A stretch of 64,000 bases of DNA from Micropterix aruncella (Eukaryota > Arthropoda > Insecta > Lepidoptera > Micropterigidae): NCBI GenBank assembly GCA_944548615.1, contig OX155972.1, forward strand, positions 496,001-560,000, read 5' to 3'. A model generated the notes under the pieces. The model was not told the DNA's origin and ran no database searches. It worked only from the letters and a program-made list of their open reading frames with translations. Positions 36,624 through 51,600 of the stretch are shown piece by piece. The position numbers were made by a program, and so were the translations under genes. Every line of letters starts with the position of its first letter. The stretch's first letter is position 1.

Positions 36624-39600
36624 CAATAAAAATAGCTAAAACCAAGTCAGCTTATTGTATCGGTTAAAAGTTTGATTTACGGAGTATTTGTAAGTGATTA
36701 TGGAATTATTAAACATATCAATACCATTTAAATGGGTATTATAAAGCTCACAGCAGCGTGTGAGTACTCCATTCCTTGATGCATTAGTTTTAAAGCGCGG
36801 CAATCGAAACAGGTCAAATTGGCATGTGGTCCTCATTGGGGCGTTAATATTGATCGCTCCTACCAGGTCAGAGTAATCGAATATACCGTTCATTATTTTA
36901 TAGAGGCACAGAGCATCATTCAAGGTGCGCCGATAACATAGCGAATTTATTTTAAATAGTAAGGCCGCCTCATTAGTAGTATTACAATAACTTTTCGTCT
37001 TGAAATTTAAGTATCGAACGAACTTATTTTGGATATTTTGCAGTCTGTTAATGTGGACCTGATAATAGGGAGACCATATTGGAGAAGCAAACTCAAGGTG
37101 AGATCGAACAAACGCATTGTATAATACCTTCAATATTAATGGATCGGTGAATGGTTTCGATGCGCGAATTATGAAGCCAAGCATTCTACTAGATGTTTCG
37201 GCAATAGCTGCAATTTTCGTCACTCTTTTTAGTAGTTGAAAATTTCATCACTACCGTTTTGTTTTTGATGGGTTTATGAAAAGTTGATTTATGAAAGTAT
37301 ATTTGTCCGTGATGTGATAACAAAGATAAATACATATTAGACTGATGGTGTTTCTTTCCATTGATAGAGATGATCAGATTCCATAGGAGTATCAATTGTG
37401 GTTTTAATTTTGTAGTAAGGAAAAAAATGAATACCATTTCTAACTATCACCTCATACCACCATCATCATCATTACTAAAAGATCTTCTTACCCACTTCCA
37501 GGTCTGCCATACTCCAAAGGTCGGGCTTCCTCGCCCTGTACAACTTTTGTGGTGGCGACAGAGGCGATGGCACTTCTTCGGAGCTCTGGTCTTCGTAATC
37601 CAGAATTAAGATACGTTCTAGGTTCGTCATAGGTTGTTCTATGAAGGTCAACGTGGCTAAGTGGTTGCAGCACACTACAAAGATCTCTGGACGGTCCCAT
37701 TTGAGATACTCACTAAGCGTTAACAAGAACAAAAAAAATATATATGGAAAAAATAAAATCACGAAAAACCTTACGTTTATGTACCTTAGGTTTTAGTTTC
37801 TACAGTTTATTAATTTTTATCAATTTTGTATTATTTAATATTTTATATAATTATCTTTTTTCTGCTCCAATTTTAATATGACTTTCGTTAAATTTATGAT
37901 TATTAAACAATGTATATATCGCTCTGCACGCTATACGATATAATAATAATAAACAACAAACCAAACAGACAAGACGTGCTATTAGTCATAGTCATAGTAT
38001 ATTAATTGTCGTAGTTATAGTAGTCATAGTGAGCTAATGGGCCCTTGCTGAGTTGGCCACGAAGACCCATTCTGTTCAGGGTTGGTCACACTCACGGGTC
38101 AACACCTATCCGACGGCCTCCACGCATGAAGTGCGAGCCTGGGTAGGACTCTGGCCTTATGGTTAGTTTCCACTGGGAATCAACCTTCTGGCGCTCCTGG
38201 ACGGTCTGCGCACCGTGCGGCGTAAGCCAATCGACTGTGCACTCTGACTAACAGTCGGGGGAGTCTGGAAGCAGTACTGTTTCCTATAGAGCGGGGGTGG
38301 TTGCGGACCTTACGGCGACTGCTCTTGAAACGACCATCGGCTATCCGATCCTGGGTGAACAGCCGGGCAAAGGACGTTGTGGTCCGCGATAGATTCGGTA
38401 TACACCGTTTCACCGCTTCGTAAGGGAGAGGACCGCGCAAGCGACCTCGAACTCGTAACCAATCGAGAGACCGGAGTAATCTGGTCACAATTGGGAGTAA
38501 GGGCGTGAGTGTACGTCCGCCGGGTAACACTCCTGGCTATCTCGCTGTTAAGGCGTTGGCCTCTTACGGGTTTGTGGCGGAGCTAGACGGTGGACTGTTT
38601 TGTCAAAGTCTTCTGCGCTCACTCCAGGGAGATAGAACGACTTATCGTTAAAACTTCCTGAGGTGACGGGCTCGCCCGCTGTAGTCCACAACCATAGTTG
38701 TCGTAGTCATAGTCATAGTTTATTAATTCCAAAAAGTATATACTGAGGAAAGCGTCATTTTTCATTGTCGTACAATTATTAATATCTTAATTACATGTAC
38801 ATATACTTTATATAAAGGTACGTATGGTTCAATAATAAAAAAAAACAAATAACAAAAAAACCAATAATAATCAATATTTTAAAAAATAACAATCAATAGG
38901 TTTTTCAAGAATAATCAGCACTAGAGTACTACTATGATAACAAAATACAAAAACGAAATATTATAAAATCGAAGACTATCGCGGTTGTTTGACATTATAA
39001 ATAGGATAGAAAACGAATTTACCGCGTGAAATTTGTAGGACCCGACGTTTCGGTGACGTTGCAGCCGCCGTTGTCTAGGGTATACTGAAGAGCTGTCAGT
39101 CCGTTGTTTTGCGGGTAGGCCGCAAACCGCTGCCGCCACTGCGTAGGTTATAACGGTGGTGGGGGCGTGACTGATCGAATAAGTAAGATGCTAAACAGAT
39201 TCGATATAAAAACGATCTTCAAACCGACCCAAAATATAGCTCGATTTTTGAGGCCTGTAAAGGATGTAATACCACTGCAAACCCCGGGTGTGTATAAAGT
39301 CGAATGCAGCTGCGGTCTAGCCTACGTTGGACAAACGAAACGGCCCATAGCCACGCGACTGACAGAACACATCAAAGCTGTTAAAAACGTTCAGCGAGAA
39401 AAATCGGCGATCTGCGAACATATATTGGATAGCGGAAGTAACCACTGGATGCAGTTTCAAAATCCCATTGTTCTATCCAAGGAACAATTCTACTTTCCTC
39501 GCATGATCCGGGAAGCCATTGAAATAAGAAGAACTCCGAACTTCAATAGAGACGACGGCTACAAACTCTCTTCTACGTGGAACCCTCTTCTTAAAATGTT

Positions 39601-42600
39601 CCCGCCGCCGAACGCCGAACGCAAAGACGTAAAACAGGATACAGTGAGTGTTGTGTGCAAGACGGATTTTAAACATTCCCGCGCTCTGAGCCCGGCCCCC
39701 CACCACCGTTATAACCTACGCAGTGGCGGCAGCGGTTTGCGGCTTACCCGCAAAACAACGGACTGACAGCTCTTCAGTCTACCCTAGACAACGGCGGCTG
39801 CAACGTCACCGAAACGTCGGGTCCTACAAATTTCACGCGGTAAATTCGTTTCTATCCTATTTATAATACCATATCATAACATCACATAATATTAAACATT
39901 TTTATTATTACTAAATACTAAATATTAGTGACTACATTGCAGTTACCCGAATGAATACATTATTTAGCCAAAGATTTCGGCTGTAAGGTCCATTTCTGAT
40001 GATCATGATTATGATGGCTAAAATAAATTGTAATGAGACGTAGTTAAAAGAATACCAAAAATCAATAACAATAACACTTATAAGTTATCCAAGTAAATAG
40101 TAACTATCCGAAAAAAATCGTTTGAGTCTTAAATAATCTGTACACGTCTGTATCTATATGGATAAATTCATAAACCACAAACATTTCATAAAAAATCGTG
40201 ATAAAAATAATGAATAATACAATACTTCACTTTCTGTAAGGGCAGTCGTGTTTTTTATATTTTTTTTACATTTACTTGTTTCTATGTTTAAAATGTTTAT
40301 TCGTTTTTAAGTTAAATTTTTTTTCTTGTTAAGGCGACATGAAACCTCAGAAGAATATCCGAAATGGGGGGACACGCGAAAAAATAGGCGGGGTCAATTT
40401 TGTAGGGTTTGCCCAATAAAAATCCAGCGTTGACGAAGCGTCAGGCACAGATTCCACATCTCCTCGCGCCGGCGACAGGTCGCATACTAAACTTTCTATC
40501 GCAGCGCTAGCACAGAATAACTATCTTTACGCAGCGGTGGTATAAGGGTGTTAATGGCAAAGCATATTTAGCGTAACTCTCGGAGCGCTCTCACGTTTTA
40601 ATTAATTGTAATTAATTTAGTGCCTGAATAAAAAATGTATCTAAGCGCGACCCTAGAGAATTAACCAATCAATATAATGATATTAAATTAAAACACACTC
40701 ACCGCTTACATTGTAGGAGTAATCGCGCCTGAAAGTTTTCGAAGACAGTTTAAAGCCTTACAGTGTTATTAAATAGATTTCCTTAATCGGCAGACTATCG
40801 TCGGAATACTAAGTCCGCGTATTATCTCTTAATTCGGGTATTAAAGCAATGGTATTAATAAACCAGCTTCAAACCTAGACTAGTTAGTCGGCGGATTAGA
40901 GTGAAAACATTTTTTTCCATATAGTAACACTGTCATATTCGGTTCGTTATGTTGTCAACTTGGCTAGACTTAGGTCTCAGCTGTCATTCGAACTGCGACA
41001 TAACCTCAATTCGCAATACCTCTGTTGTGTCGGCTGCTTGGTTTTAATAAGTAAAATGAAAGAATATTTATGCACTTACTAATTCTTTATTTATTATTGA
41101 GGGCAACCATAACCTTGTTGATCAAAAAATAGTTTTATCGATTGACATAGTTTTGTCCAGCTTCTCCGCCGACTCTTGGGATACAGTCGATAACCTAGGT
41201 CTGCGCATTAAGCTTGAATCTGAAAGTAAAACGCAATAACATATTACTATAAAGTATAAACATATATAGAAAGAAACAAATTACAGAGAAACTAACCTTA
41301 TTACAACCAACTGATTGCCGCGGCGACTTGCAGCTCGGGCTCCTTGTATCCACCTTTTTGTCGCCTCGAACCTCAGGACGTACCATATTCACAATTTTTA
41401 GAATACTCACCTTCCAGAAACGATACTTTTTGCGAAATTCCTAATCCGGCAATTTGACATATTATGGGTCGAAGCGCCTTTTGTAAAATTTCGGCTTTCG
41501 GAGCCTAAAAACGCGCAAACGTTGACGGTACGAAAATAATTCATTTCATCCATTTTCTCACGGAATATCACTAATAACGAACGCAAAATCTGAACAAATC
41601 GCTGGTATGTCGCAAAACACGCAACTGTTCACCGCTATTCCTGCACTATTCCACCTCACACCACGGACTAAACTGACAGGAGATAGTCTAGTAGTATTAG
41701 CGACGGAATAGTGCTATTCCAGGTTTATTAATGGCACTTTCGTTTATTCCGAGGATTACGCGCGGAATAGGAATTAGTCTGGGTTTATTAATAACACTGT
41801 TAATGTCCAAGTCAATGAAGCAAACATTTTTGGGACCAAACTTTAAACTGGTTCCTTATCAAGGGATTCCATTTTTTAAATTAATGCTTATATTTTTCAA
41901 AAAACTCATAAAACTAAAATTCTTCAGATATGGTCGTTCCCAGGTATCATGCCGCCTTAAAGTGTAGATGTTACCTACGTTTTGTGTTACGCTTGTTACA
42001 AATTTTGTACATTACCAAAATTTGTATATTATTAAACAAATAAATAAATAAATAAAAAGGCAGTGTAAAGAATATGTGAGCGACCACCCCTCACAAGACT
42101 CTAAATTATTCGATGTGAGGTGGCGGTGTCAACTTGCGAGTTATCTCCGTATTTAAAGGCGGTTTTGATGAAGCAGAAGGTTTTTATTGATTGAATCGAT
42201 TGAATATTGCCAGTTATAACGCTTGCCGAATTAACGAGTGCCCGGATTACTTTATCGAGACGCGAGGGTTGCGCGACGGCGGTTATGTAGGAGAGTGGAT
42301 GAGGATTGTATGTGTGCTCCTAGTATCTTGTACTGGGCACGGCTCGAGTCTGTGGGATTACAGACTGATGTTTCGAGACTCAGGGAAAATGAGGAAAGGA
42401 AACCAAGGAGCCGGATCCGTTGAACGACCTCGTAGAGGTGTTACCGGATATGCCGTCGCAACCTTGGGGGAAGGTGATCAATCGGGGACTGATAATTTGG
42501 TTGCTTTTTGGCCGGTTTATATAGGCCGTGAAATGATACAATTTGAAATATTCTGAGTAAAAGTATTGTTTCATCGTGCTGATTCACCGCTGCACGAGTT

Positions 42601-45600
42601 TAAATAATAGCTGAATTGTGTCAGTGGAATTCACTGGAAATCGATGCATTTGTTGATCGTATGTTAACTGGACTTAAGGTCCGTTATAAATATAACACAT
42701 ATTGAAGCCTGCAATGAAGTTGCCCATTACTAAACCTTTTGGTCATCCTCCGTGTTACTCTTAGGTGAACTTTAAAATTAGAAGAGTAGCAGAAGTAACA
42801 AGAAGTAAATATTGATTACCTATCGCTTTCCATCTTGACTTCCAGGTTATCAGTCCTTGTGACATCATCAGGTACGTCTAGTGTTGCCATTTTTAGAACA
42901 CTAGCACCTTCTTCCACGAACATTCTTGAACCTCTTCTCGAGGCGCTGCCGCTTTTGGAAAATGCCTCTAATAAGTCTTTGGCCGCCTAGAGAAAGTTGA
43001 GAAGTGTTGAGTAGTAATTTCTCGTCGCGAGCGTCCCACGCTCGGATACCTGGGACGGCACAATGCATCTCTACAGACGTCTGTACAGATTTTATTTATT
43101 TATTTATTTGCAGCTGTTATAAAAAACATATACAAAAAACAAGAACACACAGATTAAAAATTAAAACTATAAATAGACAGACTATGAAATACAGCTACAA
43201 ACGCTGCAAATTAGGGGTATCGTCAGGATATCTCTTATCCTGGTTTTCAGGACACACCTATTAATTATTGGTACATATATGATTTTTAAAATAAAATAAC
43301 CAAATCAAATAAATCTTAAAATAAAAAATCCAAATAATCATAATCAAATAAATACACAAATCGAAATAATCAAAATCAAGATATTTAACATCAAATGATA
43401 TTAAAAGAAAATAACGTAATTACATAAATTTAATACTCTACATATAATAAATCAAAAATAATCAAAATCAAAATATTTAACATCAAATAATCACGTTACA
43501 AATTAATAAATAAACGAAGACAATAGTAATAATCCAATTAGCAATAGTTATTTTAAAATAAAATCAAATTATGACATCTAAATATCTTTCTTTAATAATA
43601 AACTTTTAAAGTGGTCCTTAAATACTGCAATTGATTTCGATCGCAAAGCCATTCCCAACCGATTCCATACAACCGCAGAATAATACGAAAAGCTGCACTG
43701 GAAATGTGTAGTTTTGTGCTTGGGTATTATAACAAGTTGTTCACGTGCCCGTGTTGAATGGACATGCCGGTTACGGGACCACGTCATAATCGAGTAAAGA
43801 TATCGCGGCTGTTTATTGCGTACTACCTTGAGTACAAGGGTCGCAAGATGGAGCTGCCTTCTTTTACTCATATTCAACATGGAAGCTTTCGCAAGGAATG
43901 GTGACACATGATGACGTGGAGGAATCCTAAAGCAAAATCTTGCGCAGGCATTTTGATGATGATGATGATGATCATCATCAGATCAGGTGATGGATACACA
44001 CAGTGGCGTAGTTAGGGTAATTTGCGCCCGGGGATAAGACACAAAATCTGCGCCCCTTCTCGTACCGAGAGTCTGCAGACTCACTCGGGCCGGAGTCGGT
44101 CCCCAATAAATTTTTCTTTTTATATATTTTTTTTTCAGTTTATATTATGGAACGCCGATTTGGTAAAAACTAAAGTCCTAATATCCCATTGCAATCTATT
44201 TTTTTCTGAATACAATTAAATTGTAATGGGTTAATAGGACTTTAGTTTTTACCAAATCGACGTTCCATAAAATATGGTCATAAATAGAATAAAAACTAAA
44301 AAATCTTTTTATGAATTGAAAGAATTTATTTAATAAACACTAAATTACTAAAATAAATACTAATTAATTATTAAAATTGGTAAATACTAATAACAACTAA
44401 ATTCTATACATAAAGCATAAAGGCCGGAGAGTGACCGCCTGGCGGTAAAATTTGTTATGTGAAGTGTGTGTGACTTATCTGGTAAGCATTTAATTTCCTT
44501 TTGGGTAGCTTTTCATGTAGGATCCTCGCGATTTTAACGGATTTTTCTATTGATCGTAGCTTGCGGCACCTTTGAACTTCTGTCATATGCGTATTTTAAC
44601 TGCTGCTAAATAAGTGACTAAATCGTCGCTAAATGTGACGGGACTTGCCTCCACGTCAAGGAATTTGCCTGCATATCCGGAATTTGCTATTTTTATTTGG
44701 CTGAGCACATGTGACGCGCCGATAAGCGGGAATTGAAGAAAGGGTGCCTGCGGGCGATTAAACACGGATACTTTACATAACCTTGTGTTTCTTTTTGTGC
44801 TTTAGTCTTTTGTGTGTCTGAGGAAAAGGGTTTTCTGTTGGCCAAATCCAGTGCCGATCAATATAATAGCCCACCCCCTGAGATCGTTTTCTTTTTTTTT
44901 TTTGGTTGACTTTTCTTTTTTTTCAAAATTTGTTTCGGGTATCTTTTTAAAAAAAAATAGTTTCCTTCTTTATCTTTAAAAGTAAGGTGGCGTCCTTTTA
45001 CATTCATTCTTTTGGGTTTTGGTGGATTCTGCCGTGTTTCTTCAAAACACGGTAGATTAGTAATTCGAGGTTATAAATTCTGGTCCGTGAGTGTGTATGT
45101 GTAGTATATATGAATTGAATTTCTACTATAAATTGATCGTCCTCGATTTGACTGTCGCTAACTCATCAATTACGTTGTCAAAATTAATAGAATCATGGGT
45201 TTGTCTTTCGATGCTAAGGAGTGCAAGATCACTCAGACGATCTTGTTCCATTGAAGCATGTAAATATGATAAAATAAGCTTTAGTTTGCTGAAAGACCGC
45301 TAACAACTTGCAATTGAAACAGCAATTGTTAAAAGGATTTGCAGTGAAATACGCATATTGGGAAACGCGCCATCTCCTTAAGATACAATAAAACCAACAA
45401 GGTCTAAAGGAGTTTCTGGTAGAATTTCAGTCCGGGTATTGAGCAGCATTTTGCAGTCTCCGATTTCTGTGAACAATTCGGGACCATTGACGTCGGTGTC
45501 GTAGAAATTTTCAAAATCTAAACAATTTTGATGAAGTGAATCAATGTTTGTCTCAGACAGAAGACTTTTTACGTCTAGCAGAAATCCAAATTTGGTATTA

Positions 45601-48600
45601 AGGTTTTTTAAACGTAAAAACCGTACTGATATTTATTGTTGAGTTGTTTGTTTAAAACGTGAAAACGAGGGTTATAATGTCAAAAATTTTTTGAACATTC
45701 AAGATTTTTAAATATTCATTTTTATAAAATTAAAATACAAAAGTTAGTTTAAATCCATCCTTATTTTGGCTATTTTCCCCTAAGCTGTGGCGCCCAGGGA
45801 CATATGTACCCCCCTGCCCCCCTTAGCTACGCCTCTGGATAAACATAATACACAATCAGTTGCCGCTCACATGAGACAAACATTTATTAAATAATCTAAA
45901 ATTTAAAAAAAAAAGACTCTGTTTTTTTATAAGTGCAGCATCCATGGCATGGCAAAATTTAGAACGGGCTATCATAATTAAATGCGTATACAAAATTTCG
46001 TGGCTGTGCTGTTGACCGTTGAGGAGTTTCCTCGCTGGAAGCCAAACCTGCCTTGGTAAAACTTAGATCGGGCTATCGTAATTGAATGCACATACAAAAT
46101 TTCATTTCTAAACTGTTGACCGTTGAGGAGTCCCCTCGTCGGGAGCCAACCCTGGGTGCAGGAGTCATATCATCGTGAAACTTAGAACGGGCTATTATAA
46201 CTGCATGCGTATACAAACTTTCGTGTTTGTGCTGTTGACCGTTGAGGGGTCCCCTCTTCGGGAGCCAACCCTGGGTGTAGAATCAGGTCATGCTTACCAA
46301 AAGAAATGCATTGTCATCGGAATTGAACCGACATGTAAATTTTCAACTTCCTATAATAATGATGGAGGATTTCCCTCAAGTCCTCATTGATTCCGTCATC
46401 AGAAGAGGATTTAAAAAAATGGGACCTTCGAGCGCTCCTGGACGGTTTGCTCACCGTGCGGCATCAGGCAATCGACTACCTAAGATGAGTGCCTAAGATG
46501 ACTATTAATATTCCTATAATAATAATTTATTTTTTATGTATACATGGAATCAGTTTTTTTTCCCGCCCGCGTAAAGCCGAGAGAGACTTTAGTCAACGCT
46601 GTTGTCAAATTATTATTTCTGCTTTAATAATTGTACCTATATCTATATTAATATATTACGAGCAACTGACGAATTCTAATACGCGATAATTAGCTTTAAT
46701 TAATTATTCATGCTTTTATTGTATGTTTTGAATAAATACATTGAATACTGTGCATTCCGACTGATAGTCGGGGGAGTCTGGAAACGGCTTTGTTTCCTAT
46801 AGAGCGGGGGCGGTTGTTTACCTAGTGGCAGCCGGTCTTAAACGACCATTGAACAGCCGGACAAAGGATGCCGTGGTCCGCGATAGATTCGTCAGACACC
46901 GAATCACCACTACACTAGAAAGAGGACCGCGCAAGCGACTTCGAACCTATAACCAGTCGGGTGGCTGAAGAAATGGCCATAACTAGTAACCAGTGGCGTG
47001 CCCGGGGTTGGTGAATGGGGCAAGCCCGACATACCTTTTTGTGTTTTTTTATGTTTTTTTTTATAGTAAAAAAAAGTGGTACCTCTTTCCTATTCAATCT
47101 TCAATTTAAAATTTACTGCTTTTTATAGCGCCGGCTAAATTATTTAGATCATCATAACCGGACGAATTCCAAACATTTAAGTCGTTTGAAAAAAAAATAC
47201 AGCAGTAACAAAACAATTTATTGAAATGGGAGCCTCCAACCCAGTGAGTTTTGTACACTGATCTATTAAATTGTCTTTTATGCGATTTACTTGTCTGAGA
47301 AATGCACAGATCGGGTGTAGGTTTCGGTCCAGAAATTAGTAACTTCTTTAGCTCAAAACTCAGAGGAATTATTGCAGTATAGGAACCTTTCTCAGAAATC
47401 GAAAAAATAAAGAAATGCTACTAGATTAGATCATTGTAATTATAAATGTGAAAGAAAAAAGCGTCGGACGCGTAAAATTTCAAGACCAAATTTACATTAA
47501 AAAAAAAAGTTTTTTTAAACTCAGTTTTTAAGGTTGTTTAAAAAACCTAATCTAACCCACCGCCAAATAGGTGTTTATGTATTATTTAAAATAAAAAAAC
47601 CTAACCTACCAAATGTATGGGTTTGGCGATTTTGTGAATGCCTATATCTCGCTTATTTATTGAGACCGAATAAATATTATTGCAGATTCGGAATCAGCGT
47701 GGTCAATATAGTCTGGTGACGTTAAAAAATCAACAATTTAGAAGAGGTTCCTATACTGCAATAATACCAACCAACTAACTACAGTGAAGTGAAGTTGCTC
47801 TCACGTTGCGATAATTTGACACGTTCGCTTTCAACGTCATGGGCAGGCCTGGCTTTGGCTTGCATAGTAAAGTCATCTATATACTTATAATTGTTTTGCG
47901 TAATTTGCCACTGGTTAGAGTGAGAAGTACACTGATTTTGAAAGCCGTATTGAAAGCCCATATGTGCGAGCGAGCGAAGTTCGTCGGTACGTTGCAGCAT
48001 TGATTTTATATTACACTATAAAATCAATGGTTGCAGCAATCGCTCGCTGCTTTATCGACGGCGCGGCGTGCCGCGAATTTCGCCGCGTGGAGCGAGCTGC
48101 GTCCGCTAGATGGCACTCGTTTGCGCTAGGAAATTAATTTACTTAATTGTTTTTTTACGAATTGTCTTATTCATTTATTTAATTGTTAATTACGATGAAC
48201 AGGCAAGCCGGGCTTTTTGGCATATATGAAGAGGTTAGGTTAGCTGTAAGACATTGCCATGTGGCAATAAGCTCGCCTTTTTTGTATACTTATTAAGTGC
48301 AAATAAAGAGTTTATTAAGAGACCGCCACTGCTGGTAACGAGGGCGCTTGGTCTGCCCGCTGGGGTTAGACTCTCGCAGGCTAGTTGGCGGTGTTCGCAG
48401 ATCGACGATATATCTCGCTGAAAGTTTTTAAGAATTTTGATGTGTTTCATCAGTCGAGTGACTATTGGCCCTGTCGTTTGTCCTTTGTGCATTCTTACGC
48501 GGCATTGGATTATTGTATTTAAAAGCTTCACGAAATTTATCAGTTTATTAGGTATATGAATGTATGTGCATCTCCATTTACGTAATACTAATTTAATTCG

Positions 48601-51600
48601 ATTTGTATGGTACGCCCTAACGAAGATTACTTATCGTCAAATTTTCGGAATAAGTTACTGGAACCTGCACACATACGAACGTGCAGTCTCCCCAGAGATT
48701 AAGCAAAGATTTATTTATTTATTTCAATATTACATATGTTTTCTAAGGTTACATAGGAAAAACAATTACTTTCTAGTCAAATAAAGCGTTTCACCTCAAT
48801 CCCATGCAACCTGAGGCACGTCACACATCTAACTAGGCTTACGCCTATGCCTAGATGTATTAAATATGTATTAAAGATGTGTAGGAGCCTACGGCCCTAC
48901 ATACCCACAACAAAAAGTCAATTTCACAGAACAGAAAACTGCAGACTCGCTCAAACTTGCACGAGCAGCTGCAGTTAATTTCCAGCTAAATTTGGCAAAT
49001 ATTGCCCAGGCAAGCGACACATGCGTCGCCCCACTCGTAGCTATTGCATCACCGATCACCCTATAAAACGCAGTACATTGCATTCGATGAATATCACTCC
49101 TTTGGCAGACAGTTGCCCCTCTACATCATTACTTCGGCAGACAGTTACCGCGCTCTACACATCGTCCCCTCAGCGGACAGATATCTCGGCTACACACTTC
49201 ACACCTCGTCTACATACGCACCACCACGGCTTCACCTCGCGCCCACACTACAACACAACGGCGAAAGTAACTCAAGGTGTTAAGAATTGGCGACTTCGAT
49301 TCACTTCTCTTCAATCTTCTGAATAAACTCTTCTACACGGACAACTGCGACTCTCATTAACGGAGCAACCTTCATGCTGAGAACCACCCTTCGCTCACAA
49401 GCAATTTGAGTCTAGTGAAGGGTGGCCATTCTCACAGATGAATTAAATAAGTTCACACCTTTTTTCTAGCGGGGCCTGGATAGATGCAGCAAGCGCCATA
49501 CTCGATCCTTTTCCCTAAAATACCAAACGAAGGGAAATGAAGTCGTATGGTTTGCAGGCAATCGAATTCGAGAAGGTCCCAAATTTTAACTATCTGAAAA
49601 AAAAATGTTAATGAAAACATTGCATTGGATATGCTAAAACCCTGCTGGAGCCATTACACGCTGCGCACAAAATGATACTAAAAGTTATCCTCCGCAAACT
49701 ATATCGCCATTCCACCAATTAACTTTATATGGAAGCTAAAGGCCTTGACTGTAGGCTACTTTTTCTAAAAACTCTAAGGGGACATGATTTGATTTTAATT
49801 TAATTTGTATAATTTTATTGATGTTTTTAATTTTAACTTTAATTTTTAAATTGTATTCACGTATTAGATAAGACTTGCCCTCTCGTCTCAAAATAATATA
49901 CCGATGTTAGTACCACCTCAACACAGGTTCATACCTATATGTCACCAATATGTCATAAAGATGAATTTCCTTTCTAAGCTAGGTATAATATGTACACTTA
50001 TTATAAAATGTTTTTGTGTTAGGATAAGGATTTTCTTTATGTAAATTGTAACTTGAATAAAGGAAATAAAAAATAATAAATAAATAAATAAATGATACAT
50101 GGGAAAGACCATTTCTGAGAAATTTTAGTTTTATGATTTTTTTGAAAAATATAAGCATTAACCCTTCAGGCCTCGGCCCCTCAGCCGATTGACAAGTTGA
50201 TGTCCCAAAAATTTTTTGTAAAAATTAGTTAAAAAATTGAATTATGACACTGTCTCACCAAAACATTAACTACTGCCAAACCACTGTATCCATAATTAAA
50301 ATAAAACATATTAACATAATAAAACATAATAAAATAAAACAAATTAAATTAAAATAAAATTAAAACGGGGTCGTCACACTAAATCGTGTTTTGGCTCTAG
50401 GGGTTAATTAAAAAAAGTTATTAAGTGAATCCCTCGATAAGGAACCAATTTAAAATTTGGACTCAAAAAAGTTGCTCATTGCCTTCGTCATTAAGGCTTT
50501 TTAAACTGACTTCGAAAACTTTCAGGCGCGTTTACTCCTACAATGTAAGCGGTGAGTGTGTTTTATTATTACTTCATTATATTGCCTGGTTAATTTTCTA
50601 GGGCAGCACTTAGCCACATTTTTTATTTAGGCCCTAAATTAATTACAAATAATTATAAAATGAGAGCGCTCTGAGAGTTACGCTAAATATGCTTTGACAT
50701 TAACACCCTTATACCACCACTGCGTAAAGATAGTTATTCTGTGCTAGCGCTGCGATTGAGCGTTTAGTATACGTCCGGTTCCCGGCGCTAGCGGACGTGA
50801 AATCTGCGTTTGACGCTTCGTCAACGCTGGGTTTTTATTGGTCAAACCCTACAAAATTGACTCCGCCTATTTTTTCGCGTGTCCGCCCATTGCGGATATT
50901 TTTCAGAGGACTCACGTCGCCTTAAACATCGTAAAAACATTCTCATGAGGCCTCGTGTCGCCTTAAAGCTAATTTTTGAATAATAATTTAAATTTCGGCA
51001 TACTTTATAATCGAACACCAACGAGACAAGTCTTAGAATATAGTTCATTAATACCCAGGACGAAAATATCCGTTGGGAAAGATGTTACTATTGCATTACG
51101 CCGAGATTTTATAGCTTAATCAATTTAGAAATAAAAATGAATTTGTCATTTATCGTATTTAAAAATAAAATAAAGAAATGTTTATCGAGTAATGACAGAC
51201 TAACCATACATCATATTTTGTTGGAAATTGTAACTTTAAAACTTAGGTGCACAAATTATAATTATATTTTTAAACTAGCTGACCCGTGCCCACTTCGTTG
51301 GGCGGTAAACATTTTTACTTGTGATTAAAATAAGAGTGTGGTACGGTTAGTACTGTGTGCTACGATTTATTTCCTGACTGCCAAAAGGAGGGTTATATTT
51401 TTATTGCATATGTATGTATGTATTTGCATGCCGATTTGGCTATATTACCGGGTTTCTAATGAGTGAATGAAATGATTATGATTGAATAAATTATGTTTAT
51501 TTTAATTGTTCAAAACTTCTCTGTATACTATATTAGATGTTATTATTTGATACCATACTTTCAGGAGATCCAATCCGAGATACGGTCGCGGTTCCATACC

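Larger units (their letters stand above)
44001..45837 (-). mobile_element. hAT-superfamily transposon, dead, with 8-bp TSD
   Basis: The ends CAGTGGCGTAGTTAGGG (44001) and, inverted, CAGAGGCGTAGCTAAGG (45837). The flanking octamers GATACACA (43993-44000) and GATAAACA (45838-45845) match 7 of 8, as expected for hAT. It is 1837 bp and carries a broken ZMYM1/TTF-type transposase end and a fold-back unit. Confidence 0.92.
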
